A stretch of 64,000 nt of DNA from Oscillospiraceae bacterium (GTDB taxonomy: Bacteria; Bacillota; Clostridia; Oscillospirales; Ruminococcaceae), in assembly GCA_015067185.1 (NCBI GenBank), contig SVMZ01000006.1, positions 1 through 64,000 of the forward strand. Reading direction: 5' to 3'. Positions within the stretch are counted from its first letter, which is position 1; each line of letters starts with the position of its first letter. Under the pieces are notes generated by a model that was given only the letters and a program-made list of their open reading frames with translations, was not told where the DNA came from and did not search any database. A program made the position numbers and the translations under genes. Positions 42,791-51,011 of this stretch are shown in pieces.

Positions 42791-43333
42791 TCAGTATGCT
42801 TTGACAGAGAGACGGAAATATGCTTGCGGATGAGCACATACCGGGCACATCTCAGGGGCTCTTTCGCCCACATGAAGATAACCGCAGTTGCCGCACTTCC
42901 AAACAACGAGCTCTTTCTTCTCGAATACTTCGCCCTTTTCTATGTTAAGGAGCAAGGCAAGATATCTGTCTTCGTGGGATTTTTCAATTTTTGCAACACC
43001 TTCAAAGAGACGTGCAATGTCTTCAAAACCTTCATCGTGAGCGGTTTTTGCAAAATCGGCATACATTTCAGTCCACTCATAGTTTTCGCCGTCAGCAGCA
43101 TCACGCAGATTTTCCATGGTTCCGGGAACAGCCCCGCCATGAAGAATCTTAAACCAGATTTTAGCATGTTCCTGCTCGTTTGCAGCGGTCTCTGCAAAAA
43201 TTTCCGCGATCTGCTCATAACCATCCTTCTTTGCTTTGGATGCATAATAAGCATACTTGTTGCGGGCCTGAGATTCTCCGGCAAATGCAGCCATCAAATT
43301 GGCCTCTGTTTTGCTTCCTTTCAGTTCAGCCAT
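42791..43333 (-). CDS. Rubrerythrin
   Basis: 180 residues from ATG 43333 (GGGGAGG 8 nt upstream). The ferritin-like di-iron domain shows [40 protein letters not shown] and [12 protein letters not shown]. The C-terminal rubredoxin-like domain has two CxxC pairs ([12 protein letters not shown]...[12 protein letters not shown]). It reduces hydrogen peroxide in anaerobes, protecting a strictly anaerobic host. It is transcribed alone from a consensus promoter. Confidence 0.96.
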   Translation of the reverse strand: MAELKGSKTEANLMAAFAGESQARNKYAYYASKAKKDGYEQIAEIFAETAANEQEHAKIWFKILHGGAVPGTMENLRDAADGENYEWTEMYADFAKTAHDEGFEDIARLFEGVAKIEKSHEDRYLALLLNIEKGEVFEKKELVVWKCGNCGYLHVGERAPEMCPVCAHPQAYFRLSVKAY

Positions 43334-43381
43334 TTCTGTAACCTCCCCAATATGCATAGTGATATATATTCTATTTTTATC

Positions 43382-43410
43382 ATCATACAACGGAATCTTT
43401 ATTTTGTCAA
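43382..43410 (-). promoter_or_regulatory. Predicted promoter of rubrerythrin
   Basis: On the minus strand: TTGACA, a 17-bp spacer and TATGAT. I saw no clear PerR box. Confidence 0.75.
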
Positions 43411-43501
43411 TAGTTACTTTACTGATAACACAACCATGTTATTTGCTTTTTTTCCGCTTTCATTCATAATCCAAAATAACTTTTCTATCAGAACTTTTTA
43501 A

Positions 43502-43534
43502 AACAAAAACAGCTCCGGCCAAAGGCTGGAGCTG
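43502..43534 (-). terminator. Terminator of rpsF-ssb-rpsR
   Basis: CAGCTCCGGCC (43510-43520), an AAA loop and GGCTGGAGCTG (43524-43534; one G-T pair), with a TTTTTGTTT run on the minus strand. Confidence 0.88.
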
Positions 43535-43556
43535 AAACCAATATTGCTGTTTTTTA

Positions 43557-43805
43557 TCAGTCGCTGATATAAGGCAGGAAAGCAAGATGTCTTGCGCGCT
43601 TGATAGCGATGGTGAGCTGGCGCTGATGTCTTGCGCAGGTACCGGTAGCACGGCGAGGAATGATCTTGGCGCGCTCGGAAAGATATCTGCGAAGGCGGGG
43701 GACATCCTTGTAATCTATATTTTCGATCTTATCAACGCAAAATGCGCAAACCTTCTTGCGGGATTTGCGGTTACGGTTACGATCAAATCTATCGTTCTTC
43801 TCCAC
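43557..43805 (-). CDS. rpsR: 30S ribosomal protein S18
   Basis: 82 residues from a GTG at 43805, which has AAGGAGG 8 nt upstream; longer in-frame starts precede that site. Motifs: [62 protein letters not shown]. The CxxC and the later Cys mark it as a zinc-binding (C+) type S18. Last gene of rpsF-ssb-rpsR. Confidence 0.96.
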   Translation of the reverse strand: MEKNDRFDRNRNRKSRKKVCAFCVDKIENIDYKDVPRLRRYLSERAKIIPRRATGTCARHQRQLTIAIKRARHLAFLPYISD

Positions 43806-43911
43806 AACGAAAACCTCCTTTTTATATGATACATTGTCCTTTCCATAGGACACTCGGTATACGGTTTCATACCGTCAGATGGATATCGTCACAAACAACG
43901 GAGCCGTATTA

Positions 43912-44418
43912 TCAGAACGGGAGATCATCCTCACCGCCGATAATTTCGCTGAAATCATCGGCATTGCCACTGGAAAAAGCAACGGATGCCTCAGGAACAG
44001 GTTCCTGATAATATCCGGGCTGTGCGGCAGGTCTGGTCTGAGCCGGTGCAGCCTGAGGAGCCTGCTGATAACCGTAATTCTGCTGGCCGCCATCATTTCT
44101 GGCAGCACCCACAACAAAGTTGACGTTATCTGCAACAACTTCAAAACGTCTGCGCTTCTCACCTTCACGGGTGGTATAGCTGGAGACCTGAATGCGTCCT
44201 TCAATCACGATAGGACTGCCCTTCTGGAAATACTTGCAAACAAACTCTGCAGTGTTTCTCCATGCCACGATATCGATAAAATCGGTCTGGCGTTCAGCAC
44301 CTCTGGTCATGGGCCTGTCAACAGCAATGTTGAACGAGGTCACAGGAATACCGTTCGGCGTCGTTCTGAGCTCGGGAACAACTGTAAGTCTGCCCATCAA
44401 AACAGCTCTGTTAAGCAT
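43912..44418 (-). CDS. ssb: Single-stranded DNA-binding protein
   Basis: 168 residues from ATG 44418 (AGGGAG 9 nt upstream); a TTG three codons earlier is too close to that site. OB-fold (LNRAVLMGRLTVVPELRTTPNGIPVTSFNIAVDRP...DFIDIVAWRNTAEFVCKYFQKGSPIVIEGRIQ), a Gln/Ala/Pro-rich linker and the acidic tip GGEDDLPF that binds partner proteins. It lies between rpsF and rpsR as in most Firmicutes. Confidence 0.97.
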   Translation of the reverse strand: MLNRAVLMGRLTVVPELRTTPNGIPVTSFNIAVDRPMTRGAERQTDFIDIVAWRNTAEFVCKYFQKGSPIVIEGRIQVSSYTTREGEKRRRFEVVADNVNFVVGAARNDGGQQNYGYQQAPQAAPAQTRPAAQPGYYQEPVPEASVAFSSGNADDFSEIIGGEDDLPF

Positions 44419-44439
44419 TTTTGACAACTCCCTCTAAAA

Positions 44440-44736
44440 TCACTGTTCCTTCGCTATGATAAGGGAACGAAGAATACCGTCAGTGATGTTGTACACGCGG
44501 TCAAGCTCTGCGGGGAGCTCCGGTGCAGCTGTAAACTTGATGAAAACGTAATAACCTTCAGTCTCGTCATCGATTTCATAAGCAAGTCTGCGCTTGCCCC
44601 AATCCTCGACTTCTTCGACTGTACCTGCGCTCTCGATGATAGCCTTGAACTTATCAACAGTTGCAGTGATTTCCTCTTCTCCGAGTGTGGGACGGATGAT
44701 CATAACGGTTTCGTAGTTCTGAGCGGGTTTAGCCAT
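44440..44736 (-). CDS. rpsF: 30S ribosomal protein S6
   Basis: 98 residues from ATG 44736 (AAGGAGGTG upstream); the ORF extension to 44802 has no ribosome site. Diagnostic: NYETVMIIRPTLGEEEI, EDWGKRRLAYEIDDETEGYYVFIKFTA and VYNITDGILRSLI. First gene of rpsF-ssb-rpsR. The roughly 80-nt leader holds an ACCCC/GGGGT hairpin but no S6-S18 regulatory motif I could confirm. Confidence 0.97.
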   Translation of the reverse strand: MAKPAQNYETVMIIRPTLGEEEITATVDKFKAIIESAGTVEEVEDWGKRRLAYEIDDETEGYYVFIKFTAAPELPAELDRVYNITDGILRSLIIAKEQ

Positions 44737-44822
44737 ATTCTTTGACACCTCCTTCTGGACATAAGACCCCTGATGGGGTAAGGATAAGATCGTCTCTATC
44801 ATTCAAAGACGATAACAGTACA

Positions 44823-44851
44823 ATTATAAAGGTATTGTGCGATTTTGTCAA
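44823..44851 (-). promoter_or_regulatory. Consensus promoter of rpsF-ssb-rpsR
   Basis: On the minus strand: a perfect TTGACA, a 17-bp spacer and a perfect TATAAT. It lies directly after the stop of the 44865 gene; no clear terminator separates the two. Confidence 0.85.
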
Positions 44852-44864
44852 GGATTTTTGCAAT

Positions 44865-45584
44865 TTATTTTGCAGAATCCTCAATTTTTTCCATTTTCTT
44901 TTCAGTCGTACAACAGTAAAGATATGCTCTTCCTTTTTTCCCTGTCATCGCAATCACTTCCATGTGTTTTAGTACGTTGATTCCCCGCTGCGCTACTGCA
45001 GGACTCACCCCGGCCGCACCGGCAAAATCTTTTACAGTAAACGATTCCGGGAGAGATTCCGGGATAAAATGAAAATAATCCTCGCGGCAGGAAATCACAT
45101 ATTCTTCACCCAGTGCCACAGGAATCCGCTCCATCCGATGAGAACCCCGTTTGCCATCTCTGCCCCAGCCATCCTGCAGACGATATTCCTCCACATCAAC
45201 CATCATAATTTTCAGTGTCAGATTTTCTTCCTTCAAAAAAGCTTTGATAGCCTGGAGTTCACGAAATACTTCGTACCTTTTTCCTGTTTTGGGAGAACGG
45301 CGTTTTTGGCTGACTTCTCCAGTCTCCGGATCCATCCAACTGATCCATTTTGCCCTTGCCACCGGATATACCACCGTTACCGGATACTCTTTCAGAAAAA
45401 ATGCCAACTTGTTGTTCATCTTGTAGAACTGCCGGGTCTGTATCTCGGTGATTCCGTTTTCATCCAGAATATCTGCCACATATCGGCCAATACGCACCTC
45501 ATGTTTACTCTCATCCGGCTGCAGATAACGTTTCAGCACTGCATGCAGGCTTCGTTCCTTCAATGTTCCTATGATATCCGGCAT
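44865..45584 (-). CDS. Putative nuclease-fold protein with C-terminal winged helix
   Basis: 239 residues from ATG 45584 (GAGAAGGGG upstream); an ORF extension to 45677 would overlap lacI. The N-terminal part reads LHAVLKRYLQPDESKHEVRIGRYVADIL, then ITEIQTRQFYKMNNKLAFFL and PVTVVYPV. This resembles the PD-(D/E)XK pattern, with Asp in VAD and Glu-x-Gln in EIQ. The C-terminal part (about 170-230: FTVKDFAGAAGVSPAVAQRGINVLKHMEVIAMTGKKGRAYLY) looks like a winged HTH. It is the last gene behind GH116 and lacI. I do not recognise a named family; the nuclease reading is inference. Confidence 0.55.
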   Translation of the reverse strand: MPDIIGTLKERSLHAVLKRYLQPDESKHEVRIGRYVADILDENGITEIQTRQFYKMNNKLAFFLKEYPVTVVYPVARAKWISWMDPETGEVSQKRRSPKTGKRYEVFRELQAIKAFLKEENLTLKIMMVDVEEYRLQDGWGRDGKRGSHRMERIPVALGEEYVISCREDYFHFIPESLPESFTVKDFAGAAGVSPAVAQRGINVLKHMEVIAMTGKKGRAYLYCCTTEKKMEKIEDSAK

Positions 45585-45637
45585 ATTCCACCCCTTCTCC
45601 CCAGCTGCCCCTTCGGCCGCAATATTGGTTGTTATCC

Positions 45638-46552
45638 CTATTGCCATCTCTTTACAAGATAATGCCTCATGATGCAACGCCGAAGCTGCTTTTCCCTGAT
45701 CATTTTCACCGCCTGTAAGGCAATATCGGAAATATCCGACCCCACCGAATCAATGGGAAGATCGTATTTCTCCACAAGAGAAATATTGTCAAAACCGGTA
45801 ATTCTTCTGTTTCCTCTTCTAAAAAAAACATCCAGTGCATAATAATCTGTGGAACAGATTACCGGCACGTCCTCTTCCCCAACTTCATCGATGCTGCTGC
45901 ACAGCTTATACTCCATTTCTTTTTCCGAAGTTGCATCCAAAAATCCTTTCAGCCGTTCCTTCTGCGCAAAGGCATCCTCATACTTCATGGCTGGAGAGAA
46001 ATAGACAACCCGGCGGCATCCGTCTTCCAATACATATTTTGTCATGTCTGCCATAGCCCTTCGGTCATCAATGCCGCAAAAACCATCATACCCGATGTCA
46101 TTTCCCACTGTTACCACAGGGATGCCCAGTTCGTGCAAAAAGTTAAAATATGCCTCTCCGCTGTTGGTAGGACAGACAATGATCCCCTCCACTCCCATGC
46201 GGTAGAGTTTTTTAATGCTTTCAATTTCACAGCTTTTGTCATAATTTGTCATCATAACCACCACGCTGTATCCGGCGCTGCGGCAGCTTTTCTCAATCTC
46301 GGTGATCAGCTGTGCAAAATAAAAATTGTTGAGGTTAAAAATCACCACACCAATCTGTTTCAGATCTTCCTGCTGCTTTTGATTGCCGCTTGATGGCCTG
46401 AAACCGTATTCTTTTGCTTTTTCAACGATGCGCTTCTTTGTCTCCGGATGAATTCCCGCACGATCATTCAGGGCACGGTCAACCGTGCCCTGTGAAACGC
46501 CGCATATTTTAGCAAGCTGTGATGTGGTTATCCTCAAACTGTTCAAAGACAT
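45638..46552 (-). CDS. LacI-family transcriptional regulator
   Basis: 304 residues. N-terminal LacI HTH (RITTSQLAKICGVSQGTVDRALNDRAGIHPETKKRIVEKAKEYGFRPS) and a periplasmic-binding-protein-like ligand domain (IGVVIFNLNNFYFAQLITEIEKSCRSAGYSVVVM). Its start overlaps the end of the GH116 gene by 10 nt, so translation is coupled. It most likely controls the GH116-lacI transcript in response to the sugar released. A candidate operator lies at 49100-49113. Confidence 0.93.
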   Translation of the reverse strand: MSLNSLRITTSQLAKICGVSQGTVDRALNDRAGIHPETKKRIVEKAKEYGFRPSSGNQKQQEDLKQIGVVIFNLNNFYFAQLITEIEKSCRSAGYSVVVMMTNYDKSCEIESIKKLYRMGVEGIIVCPTNSGEAYFNFLHELGIPVVTVGNDIGYDGFCGIDDRRAMADMTKYVLEDGCRRVVYFSPAMKYEDAFAQKERLKGFLDATSEKEMEYKLCSSIDEVGEEDVPVICSTDYYALDVFFRRGNRRITGFDNISLVEKYDLPIDSVGSDISDIALQAVKMIREKQLRRCIMRHYLVKRWQ

Positions 46553-49047
46553 ATTTCTATCCTGTCAGTAATTGTGTGCTCTTCAAAGAAAACAGCACCG
46601 TTATCGAGATTAAAATCTACTTCTTCACCATCTATTTTAACAGTTTTTACAGATTTTTCAAGGTGTAAATCCACCTCTTTGAGTGTAATTTTTCCGCCGT
46701 GGAGAACAATGGAAGCCTGACTTTCATTTTTTTCATAGATGCCCCATCCGTCATTCAGGCTGAATACACAGCGGAACTCATCACAGTTAATCTTCGGCGC
46801 AAAACCAATGCGTTTTTTCGGCATATCAAAGGCAAAACCTGCAAACAGGGGCAGCAGTGCAAAGCTTGCCATAGAACGAGCATAGTTACTTCCGCATTCA
46901 ATCTCGTTCCATGGGTTGCGTTTTTTGCCGTCATATCTGCCGCGAATTCCTCGGATCGCCGCCAACCCCTCTTCGATCATACCCTCGCTGATCCAAAGTC
47001 CTGCCAGCTGATATTCAAAGCCGGTCATTGTCTCCTCACAGTAGGGAATGGGAATCTGCGGTTTGCGTACATCTGCCGGGTAATCACAGATGACACAGCC
47101 GGATTCATCGTTGAGTGAGAATATACGCCACGGATTGGTAAAATCGCGCATTCTGGGTTTATAGAGGATGCTGAACATATTTTTCAGAGCGGTACGCACC
47201 TGTTCCTCATCAAAAATCCCCTCAATACCAATCAGCTTACCGTGCCACATCGCCAACAGCTGATCAATGGAACAGCCGTCCGCTATCTGATATTTTATCT
47301 CTTTCTTTTCGTCATTCCAGTACTCTTCCGCCCCAAAAGCATCGACCACATTTTTATCGTCAATATTCACCTTCTGAACAAAATATCTGCCATTGAAAAG
47401 GTTCTGCTGCATCCAGCATCTGCCCTTCTTATACAAGGCATTGTACTCGTCTCTCTTTTCCCTTTCCCCCAGATAATCTGCCATCTCTGCCGCTGTTTTC
47501 AGCGCCAACAGATACATTCCCTCCAGCCAGGATGAGGGACCAAACAACTCCATATCCAATGTATGATGCTGACGTCCCTCCATGACGCCGTCTTTATCCA
47601 GATCCCACCGGTCGGGATTTTCTTCGGACCAGGCATACTCCAATACATTTTTGATCGTATCCCAATTTTTCCGCAGCCAGGCATCGTCTCCGGAGATTTT
47701 CCATTCGCGGTAGCTCTTGAACACCGCTCCCATCTGACCATCCACACAGGCACGGAAACTATTTTTTCCTCCCAGTGGCAGCATCAGACGGAATGCCATC
47801 TTTCCGGATTCTTCGGTACTGTAGCGGAACTCCAGATCTCTGATAGAGCGTTCCAACTCCGGAAAGAGGAAGCACAGCGCATAGGCATAGTTCCAAACGT
47901 GCTGACAGGTTCCCTCACAGGAGCCGTATTCCTCCATACAACCTTCCCAACCGTAAAAACTGCCATCCTCAAGGCGAAGTACCGTGGGGGACTTCAATAC
48001 CGAAAGATTGGCCGATGCCGCATCGATGACAGCCTCATCCAATGTGGAAGCATACAGACACTCTCTGAAATCTTTCGTTTTTGCAAGCAGCTCATCAAAC
48101 TTTTCAAAGGCATAGCGGGCCGTTTCGCGGGAATTTTCGAATTGAGTGGCATAGTAGTTTTTCCATGTTCCCTCTTCCCCTTTGCGCCAATAGTTCCGGC
48201 AGTTGGGAATATTCCATGCAAGAACCATTTTCGCCCTGTTCTTCCCGCCTGCCTTTACCATCACGGGAATACATACCGTACCGTGATCGCCGCTTCCTTC
48301 CTTTTCATAGGTTCTCTCCGGCAGTTTCCACTGGGTACTGAATTCGTTCCAGAATGTGACAATACCATCCTGCCAGCCGCCGCGGTACCAGTACTGCTGC
48401 ACCTCTGCCGCCGCATCTGTTGCTATTGTCAGGTCGCCATATTCCACGCTCTCTTTTTCTGCCTCCGCATGGAAAAAGGACAACAGGGAAGCTGCGCCTT
48501 TTTCCACACTGTTACGCGAGCTTTCAAAAGGATTGCATACCGTGAAAGCAATCTGATATTCCAAATCCTTATCAGCGGTATTTTCTACTTCTATTTCAAA
48601 AAAGGCAGCAGGAAGACTGGAATGATAGGAATCGAGGGGGATAAACGGATTGAACGCCGTCATCCGAATCTTTCCCGGAAAATCACAATCGGTAAAGGTA
48701 AGCTCGGCAATAGGAAACTCACCTTTGAACTCCACATCTTCAAAATGCGGAAATCCGCACATAGTTCCACTGGAAGGACCATAGCCATACCCGTTGTGAC
48801 GGCCCGTTTTAGAGTATCTTCCCACCAGTTCCCTGTTCATATCGCCGTTTAGAACTCTGGCATTGATTTTGTCATTTTCTTTCACTCTGACCGCAATGTG
48901 GGAATACCCATTCATGCTGCCTTTTGCAGGACGATTGAAAATCTCCCAGTCTATAAACCGTCCGTCACCACCAAGACCAATGCTTCCGGTTCCGATTCCT
49001 CCGAGAGGGAAGGATATCTCATTTAAATATTCACCTTTATAAATCAT
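46543..49047 (-). CDS. GH116 family glycoside hydrolase
   Basis: 834 residues from ATG 49047 (AAAGGAG 10 nt upstream). N-terminal domain with EISFPLGGIGTGSIGLGGDGRFIDWEIFNRP, a family hallmark. The (alpha/alpha)6 catalytic domain shows SCEGTCQHVWNYAYALCFLFPELERS, where Glu aligns with the nucleophile of human GBA2 (YLEGQEY). GVMEGRQHHTLDMELFGPSSWLEG and SIDQLLAMWHG follow, the latter with the likely acid/base Asp. The family holds beta-glucosidases, beta-xylosidases and glucosylceramidases. No signal peptide, so it acts on imported glycosides. It is translationally coupled to lacI. Confidence 0.92.
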   Translation of the reverse strand: MIYKGEYLNEISFPLGGIGTGSIGLGGDGRFIDWEIFNRPAKGSMNGYSHIAVRVKENDKINARVLNGDMNRELVGRYSKTGRHNGYGYGPSSGTMCGFPHFEDVEFKGEFPIAELTFTDCDFPGKIRMTAFNPFIPLDSYHSSLPAAFFEIEVENTADKDLEYQIAFTVCNPFESSRNSVEKGAASLLSFFHAEAEKESVEYGDLTIATDAAAEVQQYWYRGGWQDGIVTFWNEFSTQWKLPERTYEKEGSGDHGTVCIPVMVKAGGKNRAKMVLAWNIPNCRNYWRKGEEGTWKNYYATQFENSRETARYAFEKFDELLAKTKDFRECLYASTLDEAVIDAASANLSVLKSPTVLRLEDGSFYGWEGCMEEYGSCEGTCQHVWNYAYALCFLFPELERSIRDLEFRYSTEESGKMAFRLMLPLGGKNSFRACVDGQMGAVFKSYREWKISGDDAWLRKNWDTIKNVLEYAWSEENPDRWDLDKDGVMEGRQHHTLDMELFGPSSWLEGMYLLALKTAAEMADYLGEREKRDEYNALYKKGRCWMQQNLFNGRYFVQKVNIDDKNVVDAFGAEEYWNDEKKEIKYQIADGCSIDQLLAMWHGKLIGIEGIFDEEQVRTALKNMFSILYKPRMRDFTNPWRIFSLNDESGCVICDYPADVRKPQIPIPYCEETMTGFEYQLAGLWISEGMIEEGLAAIRGIRGRYDGKKRNPWNEIECGSNYARSMASFALLPLFAGFAFDMPKKRIGFAPKINCDEFRCVFSLNDGWGIYEKNESQASIVLHGGKITLKEVDLHLEKSVKTVKIDGEEVDFNLDNGAVFFEEHTITDRIEICL

Positions 49048-49077
49048 ATCTGATACGCTCCTTTCCTTGTTGATTTC

Positions 49078-49113
49078 AATGTAACACAGCTTTTCCTCCG
49101 TGTCAATTAACAC
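49078..49113 (-). promoter_or_regulatory. Promoter of GH116-lacI with overlapping palindromic operator
   Basis: On the minus strand: TTGACA, a 17-bp spacer and TACATT (49078-49106). The 14-bp near-palindrome GTGTCAATTAACAC (49100-49113) covers the -35 box; 12 of 14 bases are symmetric. Repression by the downstream LacI protein is the natural reading. Confidence 0.6.
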
Positions 49114-49218
49114 GCCGGGGATATTCCTGCATTTTTCCTGTTAAAATCCCTTTTTCGGGAAATTTTATGAATATTTTAAAAATTAATTCTCTTCCCTGTT
49201 CAAAAAAGTAATTTTCTA

Positions 49219-49247
49219 TTGATAAAACATCGAAAAAGGTATAGAAT
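49219..49247 (+). promoter_or_regulatory. Predicted promoter of the GHL10-like gene
   Basis: TTGATA (49219-49224), a 17-bp spacer and TAGAAT (49242-49247), divergent from the GH116 promoter. Confidence 0.55.
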
Positions 49248-49322
49248 GATAATTAATTATATTATTATGGGTTATTGTTCCTATTTTTATCATCTCACCT
49301 TTCTCAGCGATTTGGAGGCCTT

Positions 49323-50945
49323 ATGTTCGCACTTACTTCCCTTACTTATAGATTTTCCACCGCACGCCGTGTTCTCTCTCTTCTTTTGATCGTCTCTATG
49401 CTTCTTCCTCTTTTCGGCTGTGTTAATGAACCTACCCGCCTTGTAGAAGATGAGTTCTGTTTGGAAGAAACTTCGAATTCTTCTCTCTCCTCTTTCGCTC
49501 CTTCTCCGGATAACGGTGAATATCCCCCGACAGAAAGCTCCTCCGCATCAGAATCTTCCACAGCTTCTTCTGAAGAATCCACCTCCGAGAGCAGCAGTGA
49601 AACCTCAAAAGAATCCGAAAAAAGTTCTGCTTCCTCTTCAGAAAGTTCTTCCCAGGAAAGTCAAACTCATTCCGAAAAATCAGAAAACAGTTCCGAAAGT
49701 TCCGGATCATCATCTTCCTCCTCTTCGCAGGTTTCCTCGGAAAGTTCACAGGACTCTCAGTCCTCACAATCTTCACAGGCTCCTCAGGAATCTCAAAATT
49801 CCCAGTCGGAACAGCCTGTCATCAATCCCGTTGCTTCCTCTTCCGAAATGCGCGCCATGTGGTTCTCCTATCTTGACCTCAGCCCCATGCTGAAAGGAAA
49901 AAACAAAGCGCAGTTTACCTCTGCTATTAATACCGCTTTTGACAATGTAGTTTCGTTGGGATTAAACACCGTTATCGTTCAGGTACGTCCCTTTGCCGAC
50001 GCCCTTTATAACTCAGAGTATTTTCCATGGTCAGTTTATATATCCGGTACACAAGGTGTTGCTCCAGGATTTGACCCGCTCTCTGTTATGATTCAGTGCG
50101 CCCGTGCCAGAAAGCTGCGTATCGAAGCTTGGGTCAATCCCTATCGTGTCAAAACCTCCGGTAACTCCACTTCCTCTCTCTCTGCGGATAACCCAGCCAA
50201 GCGCTGGCTGGCAGAGGGCAGCGATGCTGTTATTGTAACTGCCAACGGTATTTATTTCAACCCCGCCAGTCCGGACGCCCAACAGCTGATAATTAACGGC
50301 GTCAAAGAACTGGTTCGAAATTATGATATCGACGGCATTCACTTTGACGATTACTTTTACCCCTCTCCTGATGCCTCATTTGATGCTGCCTCCTATTCCC
50401 AATATCAATCCTCAGGTGGCAGCCTTTCTCTCGGTGACTGGCGGCGGGAAAACGTAAACATTCTTGTAAGAAATGTTTACGCTGCCATCAAAACCATTGA
50501 CAGCAGTGTGGCTTTCGGCATCAGTCCCCAAGGTAATATGTCAAATAATTATAACACTCAGTATATCGATGTAGCAAAATGGGTGACGAATTCGGGATAT
50601 ATTGATTATATTATGCCCCAGATTTACTTTGGGTTTAATAATTCCGGCTGTCCCTACGTCCAGACGGTTGCCAAATGGAACAACCTCATTACCAACAAAA
50701 ATATCAAACTTTACATTGGACTTTCCCCCTATAAAATCGGTACTGTCGACAACTATGCCGGCGCTGGCAAGAATGAATGGATTAACAACTCCGATATTCT
50801 TTCCCGCCAGGTTTCCGCAGCAAGAGGGAACAATCGTTATGGCGGTTTTGCCCTCTTCCGGTACGCTTCGGTGTTTGCCCCTGCCTCCAATGTGGCTTCG
50901 CAGGTTTCCACCGAAATCAACAATCTGAAAAAAGTTTTGGGCTGA
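49323..50945 (+). CDS. Secreted GHL10-family glycosyl hydrolase lipoprotein
   Basis: 540 residues from ATG 49323 (TTGGAGG upstream). The lipoprotein signal peptide has lipobox LFGC. A Ser/Glu-rich low-complexity linker covers about residues 45-170. The GHL10 (PF02638, YngK-like) domain starts at SSEMRAMWFSYLDLSPML, with VIVQVRPFADALYNSEYFPWS, DGIHFDDYFYP, GISPQGN and YIDYIMPQIYFGF. Such proteins are thought to act on cell-wall glycans. It is followed 66 bp later by a second GHL10-like gene. Exported and membrane-anchored by prediction. Confidence 0.88.
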   Translation: MFALTSLTYRFSTARRVLSLLLIVSMLLPLFGCVNEPTRLVEDEFCLEETSNSSLSSFAPSPDNGEYPPTESSSASESSTASSEESTSESSSETSKESEKSSASSSESSSQESQTHSEKSENSSESSGSSSSSSSQVSSESSQDSQSSQSSQAPQESQNSQSEQPVINPVASSSEMRAMWFSYLDLSPMLKGKNKAQFTSAINTAFDNVVSLGLNTVIVQVRPFADALYNSEYFPWSVYISGTQGVAPGFDPLSVMIQCARARKLRIEAWVNPYRVKTSGNSTSSLSADNPAKRWLAEGSDAVIVTANGIYFNPASPDAQQLIINGVKELVRNYDIDGIHFDDYFYPSPDASFDAASYSQYQSSGGSLSLGDWRRENVNILVRNVYAAIKTIDSSVAFGISPQGNMSNNYNTQYIDVAKWVTNSGYIDYIMPQIYFGFNNSGCPYVQTVAKWNNLITNKNIKLYIGLSPYKIGTVDNYAGAGKNEWINNSDILSRQVSAARGNNRYGGFALFRYASVFAPASNVASQVSTEINNLKKVLG

Positions 50946-51011
50946 TTTTTCTCTTTTTGCCCGTCCTGCTTCTAAAATCATTTTCGAATATTAAAAATTG
51001 GAGAATCCAAG

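Noticed and set aside
44737-44822. rpsF leader as an S6-S18 autoregulatory RNA
   Set aside because: Only a short ACCCC/GGGGT hairpin is seen; the characteristic CCG-containing bulged structure could not be confirmed.
49450-49893. Pro/Lys-rich overlapping ORFs in the Ser-rich linker
   Set aside because: Frame-shifted reading of repetitive Ser/Glu codons inside the GHL10 gene.
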